Notes under the pieces: generated by a model
What the model was told of the DNA's origin: nothing
The model's database searches: none
The model's input: only the letters and a program-made list of their open reading frames with translations
Part shown: positions 20,713 to 30,422 of the stretch, piece after piece
Numbering within the stretch: the first letter of the stretch is position 1
How the letters are laid out: each line of letters begins with the position of its first letter
NCBI GenBank assembly: GCA_020629005.1
Contig: JAHDEE010000037.1
Span: forward strand, 1 to 39,176
From: Chitinophagales bacterium
GTDB taxonomy: Bacteria; Bacteroidota; Bacteroidia; Chitinophagales; UBA2359
DNA length: 39,176 nucleotides
Reading direction: 5' to 3'
Made by a program: the position numbers and the translations under genes

Positions 20713-20882
20713 CTAGTGCCGGGTAAAGAAAGTATGTGACACCTGTGAGGAGCTTATCCTTTTGCCAGCCGAGGCGCGAAAAGGAAGAATAGCCATAGCT
20801 AGCTACATGGCTGAGGAGCATCAAAGGCTGGCAAAATTAGAAGCCAGTCAAACTGTTTAGAACTTTGTTTCCGGGGCACTAG
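20713..20882. repeat. MITE-like palindromic element, copy 1 (CTAGTGC...GCACTAG)
   Basis: The element begins CTAGTGCC and ends GGCACTAG. The outer ~21 bp are inverted repeats (left GGGTAAAGAAAGT, right read backwards CCGGAAACAAAGTT). Farther in, TTTTGCCAGCC pairs perfectly with GGCTGGCAAAA, and AGCCAT pairs with ATGGCT around AGCTAGCT, so the whole segment can fold into one long hairpin. Its first 60 nt match the copy at 38995 at about 50 of 60 positions. It starts 1 nt after the stop codon at 20709-20711. It has no coding capacity; if mobile it needs a transposase in trans. Confidence 0.8.
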
Positions 20883-21731
20883 AACAGATAAAGGCGCGGC
20901 CGAGTGCCCGATCAGAATAGCCCTGGGCGTAGCGGTACAAGCTGCCTGAATGCGCCAGTGACTGCCAGCAGATGCTGGCTCGGAGCTTGCCGTAGAGACA
21001 GCAGCTGCTGAGCAGGAACAAGCAGGCAGGTAGTGCGTACAAGCGGAGCACAGGTCAGCCGCTTGCGCGAAATACTTTGCTGCGCTCCAAAATAATCAGA
21101 AGCGCCACTCACAAATCGTCAAAGCAGAGGGGAAATAGCTGAAAATTTGTAGAAGTCTTACTACCTTTTTGCTTCATTTTAAGGGTAAAGCAGTTATTGT
21201 CAGTAGATTAGTTATTGCGCAGTGTGAAATCAGATTGTTTCTGCGCCTGCTACAGAAATAAAGACGCCTAACATAATTGTACAAAGGCGGGTCAAAACTA
21301 GTACAGTGTAGGCTTGCATTTGACCGGAATTTGCTGGCAAAACGTCGTTAAAATGACTGTCTGGTTTTGTCTTTTCCGATCTTTTTGCACAAGAAATGCA
21401 CTCTGTGTAAGAATTCGCGGATTTAGGGAATTCAATTCTATTGCTGTGTTCACAAGGACGCCAAAGAAATGGTCTTTTAGGTTCAAGAGGTTGATAATCA
21501 AGGTTTTGTGGGGCGTATTGGCTGAGTTTGACGGTTGGGCCTCAGATTTTGTTGTCTCAAGTCGGGCAGAAATCTGCTGGTTTTTTACTTCTTCCAGAGT
21601 CCGGCATGATTTTTTCACGCCAGATTGGTATGTTAATTGCATCACAGGGACTAGATGGACTGCATTTGGCTGAAATTGTTATGTCGTCCTTAAAGTGGCC
21701 TGATATGGGTCACTAACGTAAACGAATCATT
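20883..21731. other. Long spacer before the second giant adhesin, 849 bp
   Basis: The first ~220 bp are GC-rich and include a repeat segment; the remainder is more AT-rich. Open frames (+ 21314-21673, - 20857-21051) show atypical composition and no family resemblance and are not called. No clean intrinsic terminator or TAnnTTTG promoter was found. The length suggests a long leader or regulatory region for the gene at 21732, but that is inference. Confidence 0.5.
20977..21010 (-). repeat. Dispersed repeat segment, inverted relative to 16057-16087
   Basis: Read on +, 20977-21010 (GGCTCGGAGCTTGCCGTAGA...) aligns with the reverse complement of 16057-16087 (GGCTCGGAGCCTGCGGAGAG...) at about 26 of 31 positions, and weaker similarity continues for tens of bases on the CAGTGGC/CTCAGG side. 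The two copies lie on opposite sides of the 16413-20711 gene in opposite orientation. Identity is too short to define element ends. Confidence 0.45.
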
Positions 21732-24700
21732 ATGAACAACTCAACAACCCATAGTGTGACAAGCGCTCTACAAAAACGGGGGCTTGTGAAAGCTCTGTTT
21801 CTGTTTGTGCTACTGATCACCGTCGGCCTCAACAACTCGACGGCTCAGGATTGCATTGGTTTCGATATTCTTACTACTCCTTCAGTGGTCAATGAGAATT
21901 GTATCGATGGCTCTATCGAAGTAGTGGTGCAAAACGGTACCCCTCCCTATACGGTGAGCTTTTATCACATCGATCAGGACTTTCAGCTAAACTTGCCTAA
22001 TCAGTTTTTTGGAGATACCATTGTGCTAGACTTTCTCAGTCTTGGAAGCTATGAAGTAACCGTAACGGACTCTGAAGAGTGCACGATCACCTCTGATCCA
22101 CTCGTTGTAGGAGGGGAATGTCTTGTAGACCTTACCGGTCTCGCTTTTATGGACAGCAATGATAATGGCTTGCCAGATATGGGAGAAGAGCCGGTTGAGG
22201 GACTAATCGTGGTGTTGAATGATGATAATGACGATACTGTTGGTGTGTTTCCAACGGATGAAAATGGTCAGTTTACATTTAGCCAGGCTCCGGGAAGCTA
22301 CACTGTTTTGGTGCCTGAGACACTGGACGACGGGTCGCAGTTTAGTGGCAATCCAGCAGTGCCTTTGCAATTGAATGCGGGGCCACCGGTTTATGATTTT
22401 TATCTGCCCTATGTGCCTTATGTGCTACAGGCGGTAAATGATACGGTGTACATCGGGCCACAGGATACCGTCTCAATAGCTGTAATTGAAAATGATCTCG
22501 GTTCAAATCTCATTATTGATTTTTGGGTGCAGCCAGAGTTTGGCAGCATCGAACTTGTGCCAACCGGGGTCGAAATTGAGTATACTGCCTCGGAAGGATT
22601 TATTGGAGAAGATGCATTTACCTATACTGTGATTGACAACCTGGGAGGTATGTCGACCGGTACTGTTGTAGTATTTGTGTTGGAAGGCCCTTTGGCTGCT
22701 GACGACTCCTATGTAACCGAGGCTGGAGTTGATATACTAATGGAACCCATGCTGAATGATCAAGGCATCGGTATTACCATCTCAACCTTGAATCAGCCTA
22801 TTGCAGGTGGTACGGTTATTTGGGCTGACATTGAAGATAATCAGTTGATCTTTACGGTCGATGAGGGCTTTTCTGGCACTACACAATTCTCTTATGTGAT
22901 TGTCGATGCTGCAGGAAATACCAGTGAGGCGACTGTCACGATCGAAGTAGGTGAAGGACCTACTATACAGGCGGTTTTGGATTTTGCGGAAACGGGCATG
23001 GGGATGCCGGTGCAAATTGATGTTCTGGCGAACGACATAGGAGAGGGGCTTTCCATACAGTCCATTGCACAGCCCGTAGATAGTGGTTCTGTGGCATTTA
23101 ATGCGGATAGCACTGCTTTGATCTTCACGCCTGCAGATGGCTTTGAGGGAACTGCCACTTTTGAATATGTAATAGAAGATGAAAACGGCGAGGTTTCACT
23201 TGGTGGAGTTTCAGTACTTGTTGGTAATATTTCGATTCTGGGAATGGATGATGAGTACCAGATCAATGTTGGCGATAACGTGATCATGTCCGTTTTGGAG
23301 AATGATCTTGGAGAAGGTTTGGTGATCGCCGGTTTTTTGCCTCCTGCTGAAGGAGGCACGCTGACACAGTTGAATAATGGCCAGTTATTGCTGGAGCCTA
23401 CTGAAGGCTTTATTGGTGTGATTACCTTTAGCTATTCGATAATAAATGCAGATGGTGATATAGACAGTGCCGAAGTGACAGTGACTATTGTTGATGCTGC
23501 GATAGATGCTGAAGATGATGAGATCACCGTACAAGGAGGTACCATTGCTACGATAAATGTGCTGGATAATGATACAGGAGTAGGCCTTGCGATTACGAAT
23601 TTCACCCAGCCTTCCGATGGGACTGTTTCGGATAGTGGAGATGGTCAATCGCTCGTTTATGATCCTGGGCCAAGCTTCATAGGTACTACTTCTTTCATGT
23701 ACACGATCGTCGATGAGGATGGAAATAATAGCACTGCAACGGTATTGATCGATGTAGTTGCACCAGAGCTGACCTTACAGGATGACGAGTCACTGACAAG
23801 CGCAGGAGAAACGGTTCAAATCCCTGTTTTGTTAAATGACTTTGGCCAAGGCCTTACGATAACCGGATTTGCGCAACCTGTAAATGGCGGAATGGTGGTT
23901 TTTGGATCCGAAGATGGAGTGTTGGTCTTTATGGCTGACGAAGGCTTTGTGGGAAACGCGGTTTTCAGTTATGATGTGCAAGACCAGTTTGGCAGTGTAG
24001 CAACCGCCAACGTAGTGGTAACGGTTACTGATGAAGGCGGACTGCTGGCAGTTGATGATGATGAGATTCTTCAGTCAGGAGCCAATGGAGTATTTGACGT
24101 GTTGGCTAACGATTTTGGTGACAGTCCAATAGTGTCAGATTTTACCCAGCCTGTTTCAGGTGGTACTGTTGCCTTTGGTCCTGGTACTTCACTTCTGTTC
24201 ATACCTGAAGATGGATTTGCAGGGGTGGTAACCTTCACTTATACAATCACAGATTCAAGTGGAGAATTTTCTACGGCTACAGTAACGGTCAATGTCACGA
24301 TCAACCTTGCGATAGAAGCAGTAAACGACGTGGTTAGTACCGATCCTGGAACACCTATTGTCATCGATGTATTGGAAAATGATACGGGGGATGGTCTGGT
24401 GATTCTTACTTTCGGTCAGCCTAGTATTGGAGGCACTGTTGTTGAGGACCCAAATGGTGGTGGGTTGCTGTTCACTCCTTTTGAAGGCTTTATCGGATCG
24501 GTAAACTTTGGTTACTCGATCACTGATGGTCTTGGAAACGTGGACGATGGGCTTGTGACTGTCAATGTAGAGAACACAGGTAATCAACCACCATGTGAGG
24601 ACTCCCTGTTTTTCTGTACTGGTGTCTTGCAGCCATTTGATATGTGCTTTGAGAACTGCGATCCGGATGGAGATTCGATTTATATTGAGAGTGCCGTTTC

Positions 24701-27700
24701 TACCTTTAATTGCAGTGTAGATATTTTCAATGATACCTGTCTTACGTATGGACCTTTGCCTGGTTTCCAGGGAGTGGATTCTGTACTTGTGGTGATATGC
24801 GACAATCAGTTGCCACCAAACTGCAGCACCACTTTTGTGACTGTGGGTGTAGGAGAATGTGAAGATCCCGTTGCGAATGATGACTTCTACATCACGGCTT
24901 TTGGTACGCCGGTTGTAGTGGAATTCTTCCTGAATGATTCAGGTACCGGCATTACTTTGCTTGACTTTGAGCAACCAACAGGAGCAACAGTGACCGTTTC
25001 TGGTGACGACTTTATTGTAACACCTGATCCTGGTTTTTCCGGTGATATATTCTTTGACTATGTGATAACGGATATTTTTGGGACCACGGATGAAGCAACC
25101 GTTTTTGTAACGGTTCAGCCTTCCTTTGGTCCGATTGCACTTAACGATGAAGCGACAACGGATCAGGATGTGGGTATATCCATTCCTGTTTTAGAGAATG
25201 ATGAGGGATCGGGCTTGTCCATCACCAATGTCAACCAACCTGCTGAAGGTGGTTCTGTAGAGATCGCAGGAGAGGAGATTGTGTTTACTCCTGCACCCGG
25301 TTTTTCAGGAATTGTATCCTTTGAGTATGAGATAACTGATGATGCGGGTCTAACTGCTAACGCAACTGTAATTGTAGAAGTGCTCAGTAGCTGCGGAAAC
25401 ATTACCGAACTATGTACAGCCCCAGCTGTTCCACAGCAGCTGTGCTTTTCGTTCTGTGATATCGATGAGCCGGTTTCGATCGTCGATGCTTCGACGCTTT
25501 ATACCTGTAGCATTACCTATGACAGCGACACTTGTATCACTTATATCGCTTTGCCTGGAGCCGAAGGGCTTGCCGAAAACCTTCAGATTGTGGGTTGCAC
25601 TGCTGATGAGGCGATTTGTGATACCTTGAATGTCGCCATTATTGTGACTTGTACAGATCCGGTAGCACAGAATGACAATGCTACCACTGAGCCGGCAACC
25701 GAGGTGCAGATAGACGTTTTGGCAAATGATGAAAATCCTTGTAATAACGTTGAAGACCTGGAAGTCACTGTTACTAATGAGCCTGCAAACGGGCAGATTG
25801 TTGCACAAGACAACGGACTACTGACCTATCTTCCAAACCCTGGCTTCAGTGGGACAGATACCTTTACTTATGAAGCCTGTAATGATTGCAGCACGGCCAT
25901 CAGTGATGGATTATGTGATGATGCCATTGTGAGCGTCACTGTTTCTGATAATCCGACTGAGCTAACAGCTAATCCGGACAGTTATACAACAGAATTTGAA
26001 GAAAGTATTAATCTTCCAGTATTGTCAAATGATATTGGTGAAGGAATAAACATAACAGATAACACACAACCAGAAAATGGTACCCTGGTTTTGGAGGGAG
26101 TAGAGTTTGTTTATACTCCAAACCCCGATTTTGAAGGTACTGACTCCTTCACTTACACAATCACTGATGCCAATGGAGAAACTGCGGAGGCAACTGTGAC
26201 CATTGTGGTCAATGGACCCGCAGAGAATCAGCCACCTGTTGCCAATAGTGATATGGTTTCTACCGAAGGGCAATTTGTTGCGATTGAAGTGTTGGATAAT
26301 GATACTGATCCGGAAGATGGCGTGCTGATCATCACTGAATACACAACACCAGATGTAGGGACTTTGGAGCTATCAGCGGATAGTACTTTCTTTATATACA
26401 CTCCGGAGCCAGGCTTTGAAGGACTGGTGACCTATCAGTATACTGTTTGCGATGATGGTGAACCAGTGCTGTGTGATTCTGCAATTGTTGAAGTAGCAGT
26501 TGGTGTGCCGCCGAGCAACAACCCACCGATAGCCGTAAACGATACCACCGCTACGCAGGAAGGTGGCGCTCTTGTGATTGACGTATTGCTCAATGATAGT
26601 GATCCTGATGGCGATAACTTTAGCATCACAGATGTGGTGGAACCGGCGAACGGAACGATCGTAGTGGATGCGGAAAATGGTACGATCACCTACACTCCAG
26701 ATCCACTGTTTAGTGGTCAGGATACTTTCGTATATACTATTTGTGATGATGCTGATGTGCCATTGTGCAGTGATGCAGTAGTTGTGGTGGAGGTTGAAGC
26801 GATAGAACCGCCAATAGGTTTTGATGTGGAGGCAGATATCGTGTATACCAGCATTGACACACCTGTAGAAGTATTTGTATTAATTAATGACACCGGGGAA
26901 GGACTGTTTATCTCTGAGTTTAGTCAGGGAGAATTTGGATCTGTGCTTGCGAGCGGAAACGACGGAGCTCTGATTTACAACCCTGCACCTGGTTTTACCG
27001 GGCAGGATTACTTCTTCTACACTGCTTGTGATGAAGAGGGCGACTGTCAGGAGACTATTGTTGCCGTGACTGTATATCCAGCCGGTGAACCAAATCATGC
27101 CCCGGTTGCGAATGATGACCTCTATGAGGTTGATCCTGGTGCTTCAGCAAGTCTGGATGTTCTACTAAATGATCAAGATCCGGAAAATACTCCTTTAACA
27201 ATAACGGAAGTCAGTGAACCTACATTTGGAACAGTGACGATAAATGCCGAAGGTACGGGATTGGATTATGTGACGGCACCAGGCTTTACCGGAACCGATA
27301 CTTTCACCTATACCATTTGTGACGAAGGCACACCTCAGGAATGTAGCACAGCTACAGTCACTGTAGTGGTGGGAGTAGAGCTGCCAAATACCCCACCTAA
27401 TGCAGTAGATGACTTCCAAACTGTGGATCAAAATGTTGTGGTCACAATTGTGGTGACTGTCAATGATACCGATGCGGAAACTGCTAGTCAGGATTTGGAT
27501 GTTACCTTGCTCACACAGCCTCTGTTTGGAACTGCTGGAATCACTCCTGGTTCTAATGAGGTGACTTATATGCCTGATTTTAACTTTGTAGGAACAGACT
27601 ATTTCCTTTACGTTGCATGTGATGATGGAACGCCGGTACTCTGCGATACTGCCTATGTAGTCATCCAGGTCGGAGAAGTTGTTGAACCAAATGAAGACTT

Positions 27701-29141
27701 CATCCTACAACCGGACGTTGCCTATACCAACCTGACTGCTCAGGTAGAAATAGATGTATTGGCTAACGATTCGGGAGAAGATCTGGTAATCACTAACTTC
27801 TCAAATCCTTCACATGGAACAGTAATTTTTGGAGAGAATCCTGGCGACCTGGTATACATTCCAAATGGATCTTTTGTAGGAACAGATTATTTCATTTATA
27901 CCGCTTGTCAGCCTGATGGATCTTGCGAAAGCACCTTGGTCGCAGTGGTAGTATTGGATCAGGGCACCAATAATGTACCGCCGATTGCTGTTAACGACAC
28001 CTACATGACGGAAATGGATCAATCGATCAATTTTGACGTAATGGAAAATGATAGCGATCCTTTCGGTGGGGCTAACATCAGCATTTGTGATGTGTCTAGC
28101 CCACCAAATGGCTCCTTGATACAAGAGGCTGATGGTACCTTTACTTACTTCCCCAATGACGGCTTTATTGGAGAAGACTCCTTTAGTTACACGATTTGTG
28201 ACGATGGGGTTCCTCCGCTCAACTCCACTGCCGTAGTAACGATTACTGTGGGTACTGGCGGATTGTCAAATCAATTCCCTATTGCAACGGATGATTTCAT
28301 GTCTGGACAAACCAATGTGCCTATTAGCATCCCTGTACTGGAGAATGATATGGATCCGGATGGCGATGGCCTGACATTGATTCTGCTGACACCTCCTGGC
28401 AATGGAAATGCTGAAGTTTCTGAAGGCCAGATCGTATACACTTCTGACCTTGGATTCATCGGTACGGATTATCTGATGTACCAGATTTGTGATGATGGTA
28501 CTCCTGCACTTTATGATACTGCCTTTGTGACAATAGAGGTGATAGCGAATCAGACACCGGAAGTGATAGCGAACGATGACGCGGCCACATCAATAGAAAA
28601 CGTACCGGTCACTGTGCCGGTTTTGGGTAATGATTCCTGGCCTTTGGACAGTGCATTGGTCGTGACGATCTTCTCAGATCCGATCAGTGGAGGTATTGTT
28701 ACTGTCAATGGTGACAACACTATTCAGTATACTCCACCACTTGATTTTGTCGGAGAAGACAGCTTCCAGTATATACTATGTGCCGGATTGCTTTGCGATA
28801 CCGCTACGGTGATTATGACCGTACTACCAGAAGATGAGCCACCAGTGGAATGTGAGATAGAAATTCAAGGAGGATTTTCTCCAAACGATGATGGTATCAA
28901 CGATGGATTCCAGATTGAAGCATTGGACTGCTATCAGGAGCAAAACCCTGAACTGATCATCTTCAATCGTTGGGGATCGGAAGTATACAGGAAACAACCA
29001 ATGGCTGGCACTGATGTCTGGGATGGAACCTGGGACGTAAACGGTGAGCAACTGCCTGATGGAACTTATTACTATATATTGATTTTGAATGAAAATGATT
29101 CTGGAGAGAGCCTACAAGGCTTTGTCGAATTGCGAAGATAG
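21732..29141 (+). CDS. Giant Ig/cadherin-like repeat adhesin with type IX (type B) sorting domain
   Basis: 2469 residues with ATG at 21732. The signal peptide (KALFLFVLLITVGL, cut near STAQ, residue 39) is followed by a SprB-repeat-like segment (~40-127, GSYEVTVTDSEECTI), a B-like module (~128-228, GLAFMDSNDNGLPDMGEEP), then 21 Ig/cadherin-like repeats of 80-90 residues with a VLxNDxGxGL or VLxNDxDPDGD motif, interrupted by two cysteine-rich modules (about 24582-24864 and 25390-25653). Residues ~2379-2469 are a canonical CHU_C/gliding-motility C-terminal domain: GGFSPNDDGINDGF, IIFNRWGSEVY, WDGTWD, LPDGTYYYIL, final ELRR. In this phylum that domain directs export through the type IX system. 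Genes for two PorP/SprF proteins follow 214 nt downstream, fitting a cargo/partner arrangement like sprB-sprF. Surface adhesin role is inferred. Confidence 0.93.
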   Translation: MNNSTTHSVTSALQKRGLVKALFLFVLLITVGLNNSTAQDCIGFDILTTPSVVNENCIDGSIEVVVQNGTPPYTVSFYHIDQDFQLNLPNQFFGDTIVLDFLSLGSYEVTVTDSEECTITSDPLVVGGECLVDLTGLAFMDSNDNGLPDMGEEPVEGLIVVLNDDNDDTVGVFPTDENGQFTFSQAPGSYTVLVPETLDDGSQFSGNPAVPLQLNAGPPVYDFYLPYVPYVLQAVNDTVYIGPQDTVSIAVIENDLGSNLIIDFWVQPEFGSIELVPTGVEIEYTASEGFIGEDAFTYTVIDNLGGMSTGTVVVFVLEGPLAADDSYVTEAGVDILMEPMLNDQGIGITISTLNQPIAGGTVIWADIEDNQLIFTVDEGFSGTTQFSYVIVDAAGNTSEATVTIEVGEGPTIQAVLDFAETGMGMPVQIDVLANDIGEGLSIQSIAQPVDSGSVAFNADSTALIFTPADGFEGTATFEYVIEDENGEVSLGGVSVLVGNISILGMDDEYQINVGDNVIMSVLENDLGEGLVIAGFLPPAEGGTLTQLNNGQLLLEPTEGFIGVITFSYSIINADGDIDSAEVTVTIVDAAIDAEDDEITVQGGTIATINVLDNDTGVGLAITNFTQPSDGTVSDSGDGQSLVYDPGPSFIGTTSFMYTIVDEDGNNSTATVLIDVVAPELTLQDDESLTSAGETVQIPVLLNDFGQGLTITGFAQPVNGGMVVFGSEDGVLVFMADEGFVGNAVFSYDVQDQFGSVATANVVVTVTDEGGLLAVDDDEILQSGANGVFDVLANDFGDSPIVSDFTQPVSGGTVAFGPGTSLLFIPEDGFAGVVTFTYTITDSSGEFSTATVTVNVTINLAIEAVNDVVSTDPGTPIVIDVLENDTGDGLVILTFGQPSIGGTVVEDPNGGGLLFTPFEGFIGSVNFGYSITDGLGNVDDGLVTVNVENTGNQPPCEDSLFFCTGVLQPFDMCFENCDPDGDSIYIESAVSTFNCSVDIFNDTCLTYGPLPGFQGVDSVLVVICDNQLPPNCSTTFVTVGVGECEDPVANDDFYITAFGTPVVVEFFLNDSGTGITLLDFEQPTGATVTVSGDDFIVTPDPGFSGDIFFDYVITDIFGTTDEATVFVTVQPSFGPIALNDEATTDQDVGISIPVLENDEGSGLSITNVNQPAEGGSVEIAGEEIVFTPAPGFSGIVSFEYEITDDAGLTANATVIVEVLSSCGNITELCTAPAVPQQLCFSFCDIDEPVSIVDASTLYTCSITYDSDTCITYIALPGAEGLAENLQIVGCTADEAICDTLNVAIIVTCTDPVAQNDNATTEPATEVQIDVLANDENPCNNVEDLEVTVTNEPANGQIVAQDNGLLTYLPNPGFSGTDTFTYEACNDCSTAISDGLCDDAIVSVTVSDNPTELTANPDSYTTEFEESINLPVLSNDIGEGINITDNTQPENGTLVLEGVEFVYTPNPDFEGTDSFTYTITDANGETAEATVTIVVNGPAENQPPVANSDMVSTEGQFVAIEVLDNDTDPEDGVLIITEYTTPDVGTLELSADSTFFIYTPEPGFEGLVTYQYTVCDDGEPVLCDSAIVEVAVGVPPSNNPPIAVNDTTATQEGGALVIDVLLNDSDPDGDNFSITDVVEPANGTIVVDAENGTITYTPDPLFSGQDTFVYTICDDADVPLCSDAVVVVEVEAIEPPIGFDVEADIVYTSIDTPVEVFVLINDTGEGLFISEFSQGEFGSVLASGNDGALIYNPAPGFTGQDYFFYTACDEEGDCQETIVAVTVYPAGEPNHAPVANDDLYEVDPGASASLDVLLNDQDPENTPLTITEVSEPTFGTVTINAEGTGLDYVTAPGFTGTDTFTYTICDEGTPQECSTATVTVVVGVELPNTPPNAVDDFQTVDQNVVVTIVVTVNDTDAETASQDLDVTLLTQPLFGTAGITPGSNEVTYMPDFNFVGTDYFLYVACDDGTPVLCDTAYVVIQVGEVVEPNEDFILQPDVAYTNLTAQVEIDVLANDSGEDLVITNFSNPSHGTVIFGENPGDLVYIPNGSFVGTDYFIYTACQPDGSCESTLVAVVVLDQGTNNVPPIAVNDTYMTEMDQSINFDVMENDSDPFGGANISICDVSSPPNGSLIQEADGTFTYFPNDGFIGEDSFSYTICDDGVPPLNSTAVVTITVGTGGLSNQFPIATDDFMSGQTNVPISIPVLENDMDPDGDGLTLILLTPPGNGNAEVSEGQIVYTSDLGFIGTDYLMYQICDDGTPALYDTAFVTIEVIANQTPEVIANDDAATSIENVPVTVPVLGNDSWPLDSALVVTIFSDPISGGIVTVNGDNTIQYTPPLDFVGEDSFQYILCAGLLCDTATVIMTVLPEDEPPVECEIEIQGGFSPNDDGINDGFQIEALDCYQEQNPELIIFNRWGSEVYRKQPMAGTDVWDGTWDVNGEQLPDGTYYYILILNENDSGESLQGFVELRR
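22425..28835 (+). repeat. 21 Ig/cadherin-like coding repeats plus two cysteine-rich modules
   Basis: Each unit follows (A)NDD...VxVLENDxGxGLxIxxFxQPxxG...GFxGxxxFxYxIxDxxGxxxxATVxVxV. Early repeats (22425-24580) carry the short NDxGEGL form; later ones (from about 26230) alternate with the longer NDTDPxDG form and an added TxCDDGxP segment. Unlike the array in the first giant gene, these repeats lack the paired terminal cysteines. Unit DNA sequences are well diverged, so this is an old array. Confidence 0.85.
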
Positions 29142-29210
29142 ATATTTGTTAACAGCAGGTAATCAGAATTGTAACACAGGACTTAAAAATCGAAGCAATG
29201 TATCGGGAAA

Positions 29211-29235
29211 AAGAGCGTAAAAGAGCGTAATTTTG
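29211..29235 (+). promoter_or_regulatory. 10-bp tandem repeat and TAATTTTG box upstream of the first PorP/SprF gene
   Basis: AAGAGCGTAA occurs twice in direct tandem (29211-29220, 29221-29230). The end of the second copy begins TAATTTTG (29228-29235), an exact match to the Bacteroidota -7 consensus TAnnTTTG. No TTG lies at the expected -33 distance, so the promoter call is weak. The gene starts 120 nt downstream. Confidence 0.3.
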
Positions 29236-29355
29236 ATTGTTTGAGACTTTTTGTTGAGAAGCCAAAAGAAGGAAGGATTTTTGATGAAAAGGCAGGGCAA
29301 GCCCCTGAGTCTCAAAGCAAAGGAACCCGAGGAGCATGCGAATAAATTTTAGCTT

Positions 29356-30318
29356 ATGAATAGCAAATTAATCCAGAAATTAACAGCCAGCCTTAGTATC
29401 ATGCTAGTTTTGATGCTTGGTTTTTCGAGTCAATCGGCTCAGGCTCAACAGGATACAAGATATAGTCAGTATATGTTTAATGGTCTGGTACTTAATCCAG
29501 CCTATGGAGGTTCGGTTGAAGGCGCCAGTTTAAGCGCATTCTATAGAAACCAATGGGTCGGCATAGACGGTGCACCAGTGACCTACTCTTTTTCCGGTCA
29601 CAGTCGACTTGGTGACCGGGTAGGTGTAGGTGGATACGTACAGCGAGATGAAATTGGAGTTACCAATACCACCTCGGCATTCCTGACCTATGCCTATCGC
29701 ATTCCTTTTGCCAATGCCAATGTTGCCATTGGACTGAACGGAGGAGTTGATTTCTATTCTGCAAATCTGACTGATGTACAGGGACTCCCAGGAACGACAG
29801 GACCAGTAGATCCCGTATTTAATGAGGACGAGTCTCGATTAATGCCCAATTTTGGAGTTGGTATCTATTACCACTCTGAGTACTTCTATTTGGGTGCTTC
29901 GACCCCGAGGCTCCTGGAAAACAAATTCGATACACCGACAAAAAAGGCCAGACAGTATCGTCACTACCTGGGTACGGTCGGTATCGTCTTACCAATCCTT
30001 CCACAGGTAAAAGTGAATCCTTCGATGCTCTTCAAGACGGTTCCTGCGGAAGCTCCATATCAGTTTGATTTCAACCTCAATCTGATTTTCATGGACATGG
30101 TATGGATTGGCAGCTCTTATCGTACAGGAAAGGAGTTTGGACCAGAGTCTGTAGACTTCCTGGCTGGCTTCATGCTTAGAAACGGCTTGAGAATGGGCTA
30201 TGCTTATGACCTTACGCTGACGGAATTGGACCAGTTCACAAGTGGCTCTCACGAGATCACTATTGGATGGGATCTGCGTAAGAATAACGATATGATCATT
30301 ACACCGAGATACTTCTAG
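29356..30318 (+). CDS. PorP/SprF family type IX secretion outer-membrane protein
   Basis: 320 residues with ATG at 29356. Signal peptide residues 1-30 (LVLMLGFSSQSAQA). The mature start QQDTRYSQYMFNGLVLNPAYGGS is the hallmark of the PorP/SprF family, followed by FYRNQWVGIDGAP, LGASTPRLLE and a C-terminal GYAYDLTLTEL...GSHEITIGWDL. Such proteins are small outer-membrane beta-barrels; in Flavobacterium SprF is needed for export of the adhesin SprB, and PorP-like proteins act as partners of type B cargo. Located 214 nt after the type B adhesin gene, it is the best candidate partner for that protein. Ends at an intrinsic terminator. Confidence 0.95.
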   Translation: MNSKLIQKLTASLSIMLVLMLGFSSQSAQAQQDTRYSQYMFNGLVLNPAYGGSVEGASLSAFYRNQWVGIDGAPVTYSFSGHSRLGDRVGVGGYVQRDEIGVTNTTSAFLTYAYRIPFANANVAIGLNGGVDFYSANLTDVQGLPGTTGPVDPVFNEDESRLMPNFGVGIYYHSEYFYLGASTPRLLENKFDTPTKKARQYRHYLGTVGIVLPILPQVKVNPSMLFKTVPAEAPYQFDFNLNLIFMDMVWIGSSYRTGKEFGPESVDFLAGFMLRNGLRMGYAYDLTLTELDQFTSGSHEITIGWDLRKNNDMIITPRYF

Positions 30319-30341
30319 GGTACAAGAAAATAGCTTTCTGA

Positions 30342-30385
30342 AAAGGGGGATGGTTCCGGTTTGGAGCTATCCCCCTTTGTTTTTC
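30342..30385 (+). terminator. Intrinsic terminator after the first PorP/SprF gene
   Basis: AAAGGGGGAT (30342-30351) pairs with ATCCCCCTTT (30369-30378), with a short inner GTTCC/GGAGC pairing, followed by GTTTTT. It lies 24 nt after the stop codon at 30316-30318 and separates the two PorP/SprF genes into distinct transcripts, at least in part. Confidence 0.88.
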
Positions 30386-30422
30386 CCGTCATGCGCCATT
30401 TACAAAACGAAAAATTATGCCT

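Noticed and set aside
20857-21051. Minus-strand 64-codon frame with a lipoprotein-like start (LPACLFLLSSC)
   Set aside because: Its end reads through the palindromic element and its middle is the dispersed GC-rich repeat, so the lipobox look is probably accidental.
21314-21673. 119-codon frame upstream of the type B adhesin
   Set aside because: It has a Phe/Trp/Arg-rich composition unlike neighbouring proteins and no recognisable domain.
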